In this document: positions 52,441-61,016 of the stretch, in pieces | Numbering within the stretch: the first letter of the stretch is position 1 | Layout of the letters: each line of letters starts with the position of its first letter | Assembly (NCBI GenBank): GCA_965249005.1 | Contig: CBDFLD010000022.1 | Location: 1,154,847 to 1,218,846, forward strand | Direction of reading: 5' to 3' | DNA: 64,000 nt | Source of the DNA: CBDFLD01 sp965249005 | Lineage (GTDB): Bacteria > Acidobacteriota > UBA6911 | The notes under the pieces: generated by a model | The model's input: the letters and a program-made list of their open reading frames with translations, nothing else | Databases searched by the model: none | Told to the model about the DNA's origin: nothing | Made by a program: the position numbers and the translations under genes

Positions 52441-53934
52441 ATGCCCACGAGCGAACTCTATACCTCGAGCCTTCCCTTGTTCGCCGTTTTGGTTTCGCTT
52501 GCCGCGGTACCGCTGATCGTCATCAGTCGCGGAAGTCCGAATCTTCGCGAGTTTTGGACTTTGGCGGCCGCCGTGGCGAAACTCGGTTTTGTCGCTGCTC
52601 TGCTGCCCGATGCTCTGTCGAATCGAAGCGCGGAAACGGTCCTCTATGAAATCGTTCCCGGGCTCAGCTTGGCCCTGCAAGCCGACCCACTCGGCGTGTT
52701 TTTCGCCTTGGTTGCTTCCACCCTTTGGCTTGCAACCTCGTTTTATTCTATAGGTTACATGCGAGGACTGTCTGAGCGTCGTCAAACGCGTTACTTTGCC
52801 TGCTTTGCCCTGTGCCTGTCGGCAACCGTCGGAATCGCTTTCGCCAGTAATTTGCTTACCTTCACGATCTTCTACGAGATTTTGACCATCGCCACCTATC
52901 CGCTGGTGATTCACAAAGGCACGAGAGAAGCACTTTCCTCCGGTAGAAAGTACCTGGCCTATACACTGTCGGCGGGCGTGCTGCTCATCGCTTGCGTGGC
53001 AATGACGTATCAGCTGGCCGGTACTCTCGAGTTCGCGCCCGGCGGCTTCCTGACTCCTGAAGATGGTAGCCCGGCGCTGCTACGGGCTTTATTTTTGATG
53101 TTTGTCGCCAGCGCCGGTGTCAAGGCCGGACTGATGCCGTTTCACAGTTGGTTGCCGGCGGCGATGGTCGCACCCACACCCGTCAGTGCCTTGCTGCACG
53201 CCGTCGCCGTGGTCAAAGCGGGCGTCTTTGCTACTATCCGCATTATTGGCTTCGTGTTTGGCCCCACGACCCTGGCATCCCTCGGTATTGCCTCCGTGCT
53301 GGCCACGGTGGCCGCTGTCACGATACTGCTTGCGTCTTTGCTTGCCTTTAGCCAGGACAACCTCAAGCGGCGGCTGGCCTACTCGACCGTGGGGCATCTC
53401 TCTTACATCATCTTGGGTGCAGCACTTTTGACCCCCACGAGCCTGACCGGAAGCCTCATGCACTTCGCGAGCCATGCCTTGATGAAGATCACCCTTTTCT
53501 TCTGTGCCGGCGCCATATACGTCAACCTGCATAAAGAGAAGGTGAGCGAGCTCGACGGGATCGGCAGGCAAATGCCGCTCACGATGGCCGCTTTCGCGAT
53601 AGGGGCGCTTGGCCTAATAGGCGTTCCGCCCATCAACGGATTCTCGAGCAAGTGGTATCTCGGCCTGGGAGCGCTCGAGGCCGGGGTGCCGGCGGCCCTG
53701 CTGGTTTTTTTACTGAGCGGCCTCCTCAACGCCGGCTACTTCTTTCCAATCGTTTATCGCGCGTTCTTTAGACCAAGTTCCGGCGCGCTCCCATACCAAG
53801 AAGCCTCTTGGTTCATGGTTGCGCCTCTGCTCGTGACCGGGGGACTCTCGTTAATCTTGGGGCTCGCGCCAAATTTTGTCTTTGATTTTTTCTCCTTGGC
53901 TTCGCTCGTGGGATCTAGCATCGGGGCGTGGTAA
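52441..53934 (+). CDS. MrpD/NuoL-like antiporter subunit, second
   Basis: A 497-residue membrane protein. Its Glu lies in LLTFTIFYEILTIATYPLV and its Lys in SAGVKAGLMPFHSWLPAAMVAPTPVSALLHAVAVVKAGVF-like sequence (two functional Lys), with DNLKRRLAYSTVGHLSYI. HSWLPAAM with PVSALLHA is closer to NuoL/MrpA than to the first subunit, so it may fill the MrpA-type role. The ORF is open from 52318, but the real start is the ATG at 52441, eight bases after the first D gene. Confidence 0.9.
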   Translation: MPTSELYTSSLPLFAVLVSLAAVPLIVISRGSPNLREFWTLAAAVAKLGFVAALLPDALSNRSAETVLYEIVPGLSLALQADPLGVFFALVASTLWLATSFYSIGYMRGLSERRQTRYFACFALCLSATVGIAFASNLLTFTIFYEILTIATYPLVIHKGTREALSSGRKYLAYTLSAGVLLIACVAMTYQLAGTLEFAPGGFLTPEDGSPALLRALFLMFVASAGVKAGLMPFHSWLPAAMVAPTPVSALLHAVAVVKAGVFATIRIIGFVFGPTTLASLGIASVLATVAAVTILLASLLAFSQDNLKRRLAYSTVGHLSYIILGAALLTPTSLTGSLMHFASHALMKITLFFCAGAIYVNLHKEKVSELDGIGRQMPLTMAAFAIGALGLIGVPPINGFSSKWYLGLGALEAGVPAALLVFLLSGLLNAGYFFPIVYRAFFRPSSGALPYQEASWFMVAPLLVTGGLSLILGLAPNFVFDFFSLASLVGSSIGAW

Positions 53935-54006
53935 GGCGCTGAGCACCCCTTTCGCAAATAGGAAAGCGTTACTGCACTTACAAACAGGAGTACCTGGGCG
54001 GACTAG

Positions 54007-54228
54007 ATGAGCAAACGTTGGAAAATCATCGTGGCCTTGCTGGCGCTGGTCACGCTGGCCTGGGGGGTCGCGGCGCGGCACTCCGAAGCCGGCGCTCCTT
54101 GGTGGGAGACCATCGGGGTATTCCCTGCCGCCTACGGTTTCATAGGCTGCCTCGTCATCGTTCTGGTCTCGAAGTTATTGGGCAAGTGGCTGCTCCAGAG
54201 ACGCGAGGATTACTACGATGATGTTTGA
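54007..54228 (+). CDS. small two-helix membrane protein of the antiporter operon
   Basis: A 73-residue protein with two hydrophobic segments (IIVALLALVTLAWGVAA and VFPAAYGFIGCLVIVLVSKLLGKWLL) and an acidic C-terminus (REDYYDDV). Small proteins of this kind occur between D-type subunits in similar operons. It has no known function. Its end overlaps the next gene by eleven bases, which argues that it is a real, co-translated gene. Confidence 0.7.
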   Translation: MSKRWKIIVALLALVTLAWGVAARHSEAGAPWWETIGVFPAAYGFIGCLVIVLVSKLLGKWLLQRREDYYDDV

Positions 54229-55933
54229 GTCCGTGCCCCCGGCGGTCATCCTCATCGCTGGAGCTGCCCTGATTCCCATGCTTCCGCGCGGAATCCGTCC
54301 GTGGATCCTCCCGCTGTTTCCGATGATCACCTTGGCGTGCATCACGATGCTGCCACTTGACCACCGGCTTTCGTTGTCCTTCGCTAACTACGAGCTGTCT
54401 CTCGTGCGAGTCGATTCGCTGAGCCGGATCTTCGGCACCATCTTTGCCATCGTCACCCTCATTGGAGGAGTCTATACCTTTCATGCAAAGGGCAGAATCG
54501 AGCAGGTAGCGGCGTTGCTCTATAGCGGGGGCGCCATCGGGGTCGTGTTTTCCGGAGACTACCTCACGCTGTTCGTCTTCTGGGAGCTGATGGCAGTCTC
54601 ATCCACATTGTTGATTTGGGCCAATTCGTCCTCGAATTCCGTAGCGGCGGGATTCCGATACCTCTATGTGCATTTGTTCGGAGGCTCGGTCCTGTTGGCT
54701 GGAATCCTTGCCCTGTACCACGATTCGGGCTCTATGCTGATATCGAGTCTAGAACCTGGCATCGGTGGCGCCGCCTATCTGATTCTTATCGGGGTGAGTC
54801 TGAACGCAGCCATTCCGCCCATGCATGCCTGGCTTGCGGACGCCTATCCTCGGGCCACGATTACCGGCGCCATCTTCATGAGCGCTCTCACGACCAAAAC
54901 TGCGGTATATGTTCTGGCTCGTGTTTTCCCGGGATGGGAAGTGCTGACGATTCTGGGAGTCTCGATGGCCCTTTACGGAGTCGTCTATGCCGTTCTCTCA
55001 AATGACATACGCGAACTCCTGGCATACCACATCATCAGCCAGGTCGGCTACATGGTGGCGGGCGTCGGGATGGGAACGCAGATGGCGATCAACGGAACAA
55101 CCGCTCACGCGTTCAGTCATATTTTATATAAGGCACTTCTCTTCATGGGAGCCGGCGCGGTCCTCCATGCAACAGGGAAGAGTAAACTCACCGAACTTGG
55201 AGGACTGAGCCGTCAGATGCCGTGGGTCCTCTCTCTCTACATGATTGGGGCTTTCTCCATTTCAGGGTTTCCGTTTTTCAACGGCTTTGTCAGCAAATCC
55301 CTGGTGGTGCATGCCGCAGCCGAGACCCATCGCTATGGTGTCTATCACCTATTGCAGCTGGCCTCGATCGGAACTTTCTTGCACACGGGGCTGAAACTCC
55401 CGTACTTTACTTGGTTCGGACCACAAAGGGGCCTCTCGGCTCGCAAGGTTCCTCGAAACATGCTGCTGGCAATGGGATTGGCTTCGATTCTATGCGTCGC
55501 CACCGGCACATTCCCCGGCTTGCTCTACCGGTACCTCCCGTTTCCGGTTCACTACAATCCGTATACGCAGAGTCATCTGGCCGAGACTACACAGACCCTC
55601 GTGTTCACTTTCCTCGCTTTTTGGTTTATTCGTCGCAAGCTCGGCGGCGAAGCAACGGTTAGCCTCGATTTCGATTGGTTCTATCGGCGACCGAAGCCAA
55701 TAGCACGACTCGTTTTCCTTCACTGGGTTGCGCGCTTCTTCTCGCTTTGTGAAAAAGCCCTGGCGGAGACCGTGCGATTCCTCGTTTGGCTGGGAAAGAA
55801 CCCTGCCCGCTTTCGCCTTTCAGGAACAACCGCATCCTTCGATCCGGATCGCGCCCGACAGCCAGCTCGTCTAACCATCACCCTCATTCTCCTGACCATT
55901 TTGCTCGTAGCACTCTACGCGCTCTGGCAGTGA
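54218..55933 (+). CDS. MrpD/NuoM-like antiporter subunit, third (TM7 Lys replaced)
   Basis: A 571-residue antiporter-type subunit with Glu in DYLTLFVFWELMAVSSTLLIW. Where the other two have Lys, this one reads GVSLNAAIPPMHAWLADAYPRATITG: Asn replaces the TM7 Lys. The later TTKTAVYVLAR Lys and the His-containing HAFSHILYKALLFM segment are retained. It has an extended, basic C-terminus of about 90 residues with two extra hydrophobic stretches (one at the extreme end, LTITLILLTILLVALYALW). The altered residue suggests a changed or non-pumping half-channel. Related subunits with Asn here are known to me from other bacterial operons. Confidence 0.88.
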   Translation: MMFESVPPAVILIAGAALIPMLPRGIRPWILPLFPMITLACITMLPLDHRLSLSFANYELSLVRVDSLSRIFGTIFAIVTLIGGVYTFHAKGRIEQVAALLYSGGAIGVVFSGDYLTLFVFWELMAVSSTLLIWANSSSNSVAAGFRYLYVHLFGGSVLLAGILALYHDSGSMLISSLEPGIGGAAYLILIGVSLNAAIPPMHAWLADAYPRATITGAIFMSALTTKTAVYVLARVFPGWEVLTILGVSMALYGVVYAVLSNDIRELLAYHIISQVGYMVAGVGMGTQMAINGTTAHAFSHILYKALLFMGAGAVLHATGKSKLTELGGLSRQMPWVLSLYMIGAFSISGFPFFNGFVSKSLVVHAAAETHRYGVYHLLQLASIGTFLHTGLKLPYFTWFGPQRGLSARKVPRNMLLAMGLASILCVATGTFPGLLYRYLPFPVHYNPYTQSHLAETTQTLVFTFLAFWFIRRKLGGEATVSLDFDWFYRRPKPIARLVFLHWVARFFSLCEKALAETVRFLVWLGKNPARFRLSGTTASFDPDRARQPARLTITLILLTILLVALYALWQ

Positions 55934-56112
55934 AAAGCTTTCAGCTCTCAGCGGTCAGCTATCAGCTTAGAACGGTATTACCTCTGGGATTGTTGCTCAC
56001 AACTGAGTCATCGACACACCTCACGCGCCGGACACGAGATCTGGGCAGAGAGTTGCCAGGTGCGGAGGACTGATCGCTCGAGGTCGAAGCTGAAACGCAG
56101 AGGAGAGTTGTT
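55934..56112. other. part of a 399-bp gap after the antiporter operon
   Basis: A convergent gap between the antiporter operon and the BON-domain gene. This part has no ORF. It contains short stretches such as cagctctcagcggtcagctatcagc that resemble worn copies of the ends of the dispersed repeat. Confidence 0.4.
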
Positions 56113-56240
56113 AGCTCTCCAGTAACTGCTCGCGGATCTGCTGTTATATGTGTAACTTAGCAAATCGCCAAGAACCACGTTTTTCAGGCTGTGCAGTGCA
56201 GTTACGTTCCCAAGTGACCGGCGCAGCGCGCCGGTCAGTC
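56113..56240 (+). repeat. dispersed structured repeat, copy E (diverged)
   Basis: The most diverged copy. The outer arm keeps AGTAACTGC/GCAGTTAC. The last hairpin is GACCGGCGC-AGC-GCGCCGGTC, where the T-A pair seen in copies A-D has become C-G, a compensatory change that keeps the stem. Confidence 0.8.
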
Positions 56241-56279
56241 GCTGATCGCTGAAAGCTGAAAGCTAAAAACAGAGGCGGG

Positions 56280-56305
56280 GCGGCTCCCTCAACCTGGGGA
56301 GCCGC
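56280..56305 (-). terminator. hairpin terminator downstream of the BON gene
   Basis: On the minus strand GCGGCTCCCC and GGGAGCCGC form a strong GC-rich stem with a 7-base loop. After a CCCGCCTCTG spacer comes a run of T (TTTTT). The distance of the T-run is longer than in canonical intrinsic terminators, so the assignment is moderate. Confidence 0.5.
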
Positions 56306-56332
56306 TGTCGATGGAAGGTTGCACGGGGTAGG

Positions 56333-56959
56333 TTAGGTAGACTGTTTCGCGCCAGTCGCCGATGTCTGCGTCGTTTCCGAGTTCTCGACCTGCAACTGGT
56401 TTTCGAGCGAGAAATAGGTCGCCGCAAACCTTGCGGCCCGTTCGGCCACCGACTTCTCCAATGTCGTATGCACGAAGCCCGTCAAGACGACGTTTCCGTT
56501 CTTGACGATGATGTGAATCGGAGGATTGGCTCGGACGCCGTACCTCGAAAGGACCGGATTCCGATAGATCGCAGCGGCCACCTGCCGTCGGATCGAATCA
56601 TCCATGCCGGACAGAGGGAGAACCTCCACTTCGTTTTCAAGGCTGCGCACTCCGGGTACCATTTCCAGAATGCGGCCAACGTCGGCTCTGCGCCAAGGTT
56701 GGGTGACTTGTCCGCGAACGACTAGACCCAAAATAAGCGAGGTATGAGCTCGCTCGGAAAATCGTTTGCCTTTTCCGAATATCTCGTGGATTTCAGCTCC
56801 TTGTGCGTAACAGGGAAAGCAAAGAGAAACACAAGAGACAAACCTTCCATTGGTTGTCTGGATCACTTGATCTTGTTTGTCTCTGTTATGCCCTTCCTTT
56901 CGCCCGCCACTCTTGCTCCGCCGGGGGTACGGGCTCACCCGCCGGCGAGGCGCCTTCAA
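56333..56959 (-). CDS. BON-domain protein (5' end uncertain, next to IS)
   Basis: The C-terminal approximately 130 residues hold BON-type modules: VRGQVTQPWRRADVGRILEMVPGVRSLENEVEVLP, MDDSIRRQVAAAIYRNPVLSRYG, and IHIIVKNGNVVLTGFVHT with SLENQLQVEN. BON domains bind membranes or periplasmic partners. The first BON module looks incomplete, and the N-terminal approximately 75 residues (basic, Cys-containing, no clear signal peptide) show no family character. The ORF start overlaps the stop region of the adjacent IS1380 transposase. The simplest view is that the insertion removed the original N-terminus. Confidence 0.55.
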   Translation of the reverse strand: MKAPRRRVSPYPRRSKSGGRKEGHNRDKQDQVIQTTNGRFVSCVSLCFPCYAQGAEIHEIFGKGKRFSERAHTSLILGLVVRGQVTQPWRRADVGRILEMVPGVRSLENEVEVLPLSGMDDSIRRQVAAAIYRNPVLSRYGVRANPPIHIIVKNGNVVLTGFVHTTLEKSVAERAARFAATYFSLENQLQVENSETTQTSATGAKQST

Positions 56960-58461
56960 GTAAACCTGAGTTGCCTGATATAGTCGAACGTCGCCAAAAA
57001 GGTTTCGAGATGCTTGCTATAGGCCAATATCCTGTAAACGAGGCGACGACCGGTTCTTACAATCTGACAGGGTATTTGCACAAAGTTCACCAGGAAGCGT
57101 TTGAACTCCATCCTCAAGATATCACGACGTACTGTCGGCGCCTGCGTCACCAGGCCATACCAGGCCTTCAGATTCCACGCCAGCGATGCGATGACCATGT
57201 AGGCCCAGTTCGATACCAGACTGTCCGAAGGCATCCTCAAGGCGTTCACTCCACTCTTGAGCTGACCGATGACGTTTTCCTGGTTGCAGCGATCGTTGGC
57301 AAAAAGGACCACTTCTCCCATCGTCATCTCCCGATCGTTGGTGATGTAGAAGAAGTACCGGACCTCATCAAACAGCCGGTGCTCCCCCTTTTCGATCGTG
57401 AGGTTCTTCCGAACCACAACCATGCGATAGGTTTTCTTACAGTGTCCGGGACGATAGTCAAACTCGGCGACCTGCTCGCTCTGCAGGCGGATGTTCTTGA
57501 ATTCTCTCTCCTTGATTACTTGTTCTTTGACGTTTTCCGGACGGCGCCGTTCTTCGCTCTTGACCTCATAACGAGGAGGCCGCTCGAGCGGTTTCCATTG
57601 TCTCTCCGGCAGGGCATCGGCCATCCCGACCAGGTTCGGCTTGGCGTCATAACCAAAGACAAAACCAACCCGCTCGTCCCAGCGATCGAAGTTTCTCGTC
57701 AGCGAGAAATCCGTGTCGCCCCGAAGCCAGACCTTCGTAAACACCGACGACACCAGATCGATTGCCCGGTCCATCCACTCGGCCGCTCCGTCGGAAGAGG
57801 GACGGTTGCCCGGCCGATTCATCAGATAGAGGACCTCATTCGTATTGGCCAAGGTCACGATCAACGGTGCGTAACCCCAGATCCCGTTGTAGGCAATGTC
57901 CATTCCTTCCTTGCATTCCCCCAAGGTTCCGGCGACGGTCCCGTCCACGTCGATGATGGCCTCCTTCCGGAAGGAAGCATCCTGCAACTTCCACACCTTG
58001 GTTCGGGTTTCATTGATGGTTTCCTGAAGTCCGAAGATCCAATCCTCATCGAAACGACGGAGGAAATCTCCAGCCGTCGTGGGATCCGGAATCCTCTCGG
58101 CTCCCAGTCCGTTCATGTAGGTCTCATCCTGGCGCAACCGCTCGATATCTTCGAGACAGGTTCCACCCGACAAGACGTTGTATGCGATGTTCAGTACATG
58201 ATCGGATTCCCAGTAAGGAAAGTGGTACTTGAGCAAAACGATGTTTCTGTTGATATCTTTGTCCAATCCAAGCTTACACACGAGCTTGTGAATGGCTCCG
58301 ATACCACCAGATCCGATGGCGCGCGTTCTCTCGGCGATCTCGTAGTAGGTGTTGGAGTCCTTGAACATAGGATCGGACCGGTCCTCAAACTGATTTCTTT
58401 CCAACCGGCGTGTAAGATTTTGCTTGTCTCGGAGGAGGATTCTGTGGTTTCTTTTGTTCAC
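56956..58461 (-). CDS. IS1380-family transposase
   Basis: A 501-residue DDE transposase with the family look: an N-terminal helical part (LDKDINRNIVLLKYHFPYWESDHVLNIAYNVLSGGTCLEDIE), the first Asp in IIDVDGTVAGTLGE, the second in VWLRGDTDFSLT, and the late Glu region FFYITNDREMTMGEVVLFANDRCNQENVIGQLKSG-type (NQExxxxQLK). The reading frame is intact, so it could be active. A large antisense ORF on the plus strand is a shadow. Confidence 0.9.
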   Translation of the reverse strand: MNKRNHRILLRDKQNLTRRLERNQFEDRSDPMFKDSNTYYEIAERTRAIGSGGIGAIHKLVCKLGLDKDINRNIVLLKYHFPYWESDHVLNIAYNVLSGGTCLEDIERLRQDETYMNGLGAERIPDPTTAGDFLRRFDEDWIFGLQETINETRTKVWKLQDASFRKEAIIDVDGTVAGTLGECKEGMDIAYNGIWGYAPLIVTLANTNEVLYLMNRPGNRPSSDGAAEWMDRAIDLVSSVFTKVWLRGDTDFSLTRNFDRWDERVGFVFGYDAKPNLVGMADALPERQWKPLERPPRYEVKSEERRRPENVKEQVIKEREFKNIRLQSEQVAEFDYRPGHCKKTYRMVVVRKNLTIEKGEHRLFDEVRYFFYITNDREMTMGEVVLFANDRCNQENVIGQLKSGVNALRMPSDSLVSNWAYMVIASLAWNLKAWYGLVTQAPTVRRDILRMEFKRFLVNFVQIPCQIVRTGRRLVYRILAYSKHLETFLATFDYIRQLRFT

Positions 58462-58578
58462 CTGGAATGTGCTCCTTTCGGGATGTCTTGTAAATATATC
58501 AAACGCATTTTATCCCGTAACGGCGCACGTTCCAGGGCTTTTCTTCCTCCTCATGCAAAAAATCACGCTGGACTAAGG
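56956..58578 (-). mobile_element. IS1380-family element (left boundary unresolved)
   Basis: The right end is placed at 58578, where the sequence CCTTAGTCCAGCG (read leftwards on the minus strand) begins immediately after IS256-derived sequence; IS1380 members often start with CCT. I could not find the matching inverted repeat on the left, between about 56.8 and 56.96 kb. The element abuts a truncated IS256 copy on one side and the BON gene on the other, so this is not a simple insertion but a rearranged junction. Confidence 0.65.
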
Positions 58579-59027
58579 TCTAGCTCTCGTGTCAGCTGCG
58601 ATACCGTCTGTGCACTGACAACTTCTCCCGTCATGATCGCCACAATCCGTCCCACCGTCCGTGTGCTGATTCCTCTGAGAAACGCCTCTCGTATCAGCAA
58701 CGTTACCTCGTCAGCTCGTCGTTGAAACCGTTGTAATCCCTTCGGGAGAAAATTCTTGTTCCGGCTCCGGGCAATCCGCAACCGTAACGTTCCAAAGCGG
58801 GTCACAAAGTCCCGTTCATAGTATCCATTGCGGTACTCTCTCTTTCTCTGCCCACCTCTTTCATACCATCCAAAGCCACAATAACGGTCTCTCTGCCGCT
58901 GTGATTCAGTCTCGAAATACCGTTTCCACGCCAGCTTTGTCTTGCTATACACATCTCCCCAAAAGTCTTCTTTTACCTCATCAAGGAAATGTTGGAATTG
59001 TTCGGTCATCGGTGTTAATTTCGCCAT
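58563..59027 (-). pseudogene. IS256-family transposase fragment (3' truncated)
   Basis: Reads MAKLTPMTEQFQHFLDEVK onwards for about 147 residues identical to the intact transposase at 20264, then four unrelated residues (LSPA) from the IS1380 end before a stop. It lacks all three catalytic acidic residues and cannot function. Confidence 0.92.
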
Positions 59028-59125
59028 TGGGTGTAAGCTCCTTTCTTGGAGTTGGTTTTTGCCATCGCAGCGAAAAAACCAAACTTACACCCTCTTTCTT
59101 TTTACACAAGCAAAGTTACATCACC
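58579..59125 (-). mobile_element. truncated second copy of the IS256-family element
   Basis: On the minus strand this is identical in arrangement to the left end of the complete element at 20.2 kb, from the terminal GGTGATGTAAC (59125) to within the transposase gene, where it stops abruptly at the IS1380 end. The remaining 60 per cent of the element is absent, so the IS1380 insertion was accompanied by deletion or recombination. Confidence 0.9.
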
Positions 59126-59381
59126 TCAAGTTTTTGTGGCGCGGTTGTCGATCCTGGCCAGGAGCTCGTCGAACGCCTTGTCGCTCACGAACTGTCGTGC
59201 AGGCACCGGTCGCTTGAACAGTCGGTGTTCGCACTCGCGGTTGAGCCAGGCGAGACCAGTGGCCCGGGGACCCCGCCGCTCACTCATCACCAGGAGCAGA
59301 GTGAACAACCAAGCGAGGTGATCGCGCTCGGTAGGTCCGGCGCCGTTTCTCACCCAGGATGACGCTTGCCAGTCCGCACAT
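59126..59381 (-). pseudogene. class II glutamine amidotransferase, frameshifted and truncated by IS
   Basis: The ATG at 59381 gives MCGLASVILGEKRRRTYR, the N-terminal Cys2 start of Ntn-type glutamine amidotransferases. After a one-base-type shift near 59321-59330 the other frame continues HLAWLFTLLLVMSERRGPRATGLAWLNRE and KAFDELLARIDNRAT. There the family would continue into the GHTRW motif, but the truncated IS256 copy ends the frame. Its ATG overlaps the preceding stop (TGATG). In the cassette it would have supplied ammonia or glutamyl chemistry to the amidoligase. Not functional as written. Confidence 0.7.
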
Positions 59382-59881
59382 CACTTGTCTCCCTTCGGCT
59401 CGATCACGAATCCCTTGAACACCCCTTCGGAATACTGCCCGGAGTGGCCTTTGATCCATCGCACCGTCTCGGGAAAGCCGAGCGCTTCGGCAATCTGGAT
59501 GACCGCGGGCCGATCGAACATGTTGGTGAGTCCGGACCGTCTCACTGACTCGAGGCCTTGCCAGACGTCGGCGGGCAACATGGTCGGAGCCGCAGGCTCC
59601 GCCTCGACGTATTCCGCCAGGCCGTGGTCGATCAGGGTGTCGAGCAGGGCGCCGGCCTTCTCCTTGGGCGTGTCGCCTTTGACGGCCAGCTCGATGCCGG
59701 CCAGTATCTTGGCGTTGCGCAAGACCATGTCGATGTAATCCGCGAGCGTCGTCTGATCGGAGAAGAGCGCCGCTCCCCGCATGGCCTGGACGACCTCGAG
59801 ATCGGTCTTGCCGGTGAAGATGTCTCCTTCGCCCTGAAGGGGCTTGCCCTCCAGATCGGTGTTCTTGATCCGTACTCTCAT
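59381..59881 (-). CDS. phage-type protein with C-terminal DUF5049 domain
   Basis: A 166-residue protein. The N-terminal half is unrecognised (MRVRIKNTDLEGKPLQGEG, then LFSDQTTLADYIDMVLRNAK). The C-terminal approximately 60 residues fit DUF5049: VWQGLESVRRSGLTNMFDRPAVIQIAEALGF followed by ETVRWIKGHSGQYSEGVF. DUF5049 proteins are found in phages and prophages next to amidoligases. The reading frame is intact, and it overlaps both neighbours by a few bases, so the three form one coupled operon. Function unknown; it may be a substrate-binding or regulatory partner. Confidence 0.72.
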   Translation of the reverse strand: MRVRIKNTDLEGKPLQGEGDIFTGKTDLEVVQAMRGAALFSDQTTLADYIDMVLRNAKILAGIELAVKGDTPKEKAGALLDTLIDHGLAEYVEAEPAAPTMLPADVWQGLESVRRSGLTNMFDRPAVIQIAEALGFPETVRWIKGHSGQYSEGVFKGFVIEPKGDK

Positions 59882-60873
59882 GCCGTGTTCTCTCCTTCGG
59901 TTTGAGCGGTGATCTCCTCCTCAAAAGCCGAAGGCCGGGTTTGCGGCCCGGCCTTCGTGGCGATGGATTCCGCCTCGACGACGGATGGCGTCTCGGGCGC
60001 CGGCCTCCCGAGCCGGAACGCCGAGTCTCCCGGCAGTGCGGCCAGCAGGTGCTTGCGAGCGGTCTTGAATTCATCCCCGATCATTTCGAGATGGAGCGAC
60101 CCGGAAGTCGTAGCGGGCGCTTCGGGGATCGAAGCGGCGCTTACGGCTGGAGGCGGCGCGCCCATTGAGCGCCTTGGCGGCCACGGCCAGCACCAGCTGG
60201 ATGTAGGCTTTGACCTTGCCGGCGTGCAGTGTGGCTTCGCGCCAGCGGAACTCGACCGTGCTCCGGTACCAGACGTTGTGCAGGTTCACCCCGTGGTAGC
60301 GTGAGCGGTCGTAATGCTGAGGCTGCCGGTTGTGATAGCCGTACCAGATGCGGTTGAGCTGATCCGTGGTCCGGGGACAGTGGCGTTCGATGTCGCGGAT
60401 CAGCTCCTCGCGCACCGGCCGGGTGTAGCTCCGCTGCCGATTCTCGGTGACGCCCAAGGCGGCCAGGATGAGCGGCTCCTGTTTGTAGACGATCTTGGCC
60501 AGGTTCCCCAGGGTGCGCCCGTCAAAACGGCTGGCGTCCACGTGGACGTGGATGCCGCAATGGGTGTCCACCTGGGCGCCGCACTTCCGAACCGCCCGGA
60601 TGACCTCCTGAAGGGTTGGGATGTCGGTGTAGGCCAACACCGGGGTCACGACCTCGGCCCGCAAATGGCCCGGAACATGGCCCAGCGAACCGTCCGAGAC
60701 CACCTTCCAGGTGCGCCCCTGCTCGTCGACGACCTCCCATGGATCGAAGCTTGCAGGGCTCCCCACATGGCGCATCTCGCCGCCCACCACCGACTGGACG
60801 CCCTGGCTACTTGCTGGCGTGTTCGTCTAACCGTCTCGATCTCGACTCCGAAGTGGATTTCACGCAGGTCCAT
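59878..60873 (-). pseudogene. phage-type amidoligase with two apparent frameshifts
   Basis: The start MDLREIHFGVEIETVRRTRQQVARA (60873) is typical of the COOH-NH2 (glutamine-synthetase-fold) amidoligases. Near 60799-60804 one base seems missing (AGGGCGTCC where AGGGCGGTCC is expected), and the next frame continues VQSVVGGEMRHVGSP. It carries CGIHVHVDASRFDGRTLGNLAKI, TRPVREELIRDIERH and STVEFRWREATLHAGKVKAYIQL. Near 60095-60104 an extra base shifts it again to MIGDEFKTARKHLLAALPGDSAF and a Glu/Ala/Thr-rich tail. A corrected protein would have about 331 residues. Either a decaying gene or sequence errors. Confidence 0.75.
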
Positions 60874-61016
60874 CGGTTCTCCTTGCTTTACCTAACCTCT
60901 TGGCCAGCAGTTGGTTAGCTCCGAGTGTTCACACACATGAACGCTCATTCCCGAACAGAAAGCAAGGCGAACTGGGAACTTAACGGGCAGATTTCAAAGG
61001 AACCGGCGGTGTTCGG

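Noticed and set aside
56803..58725. 640-residue plus-strand ORF
   Set aside because: It is the complement of the IS1380 transposase and has no recognisable motifs.
59280..60074. 264-residue minus-strand ORF spanning the DUF5049 gene
   Set aside because: Only its last approximately 34 residues (from MCGLAS) are real, as the start of the glutamine amidotransferase. The rest is an out-of-frame shadow rich in Arg and Gly.
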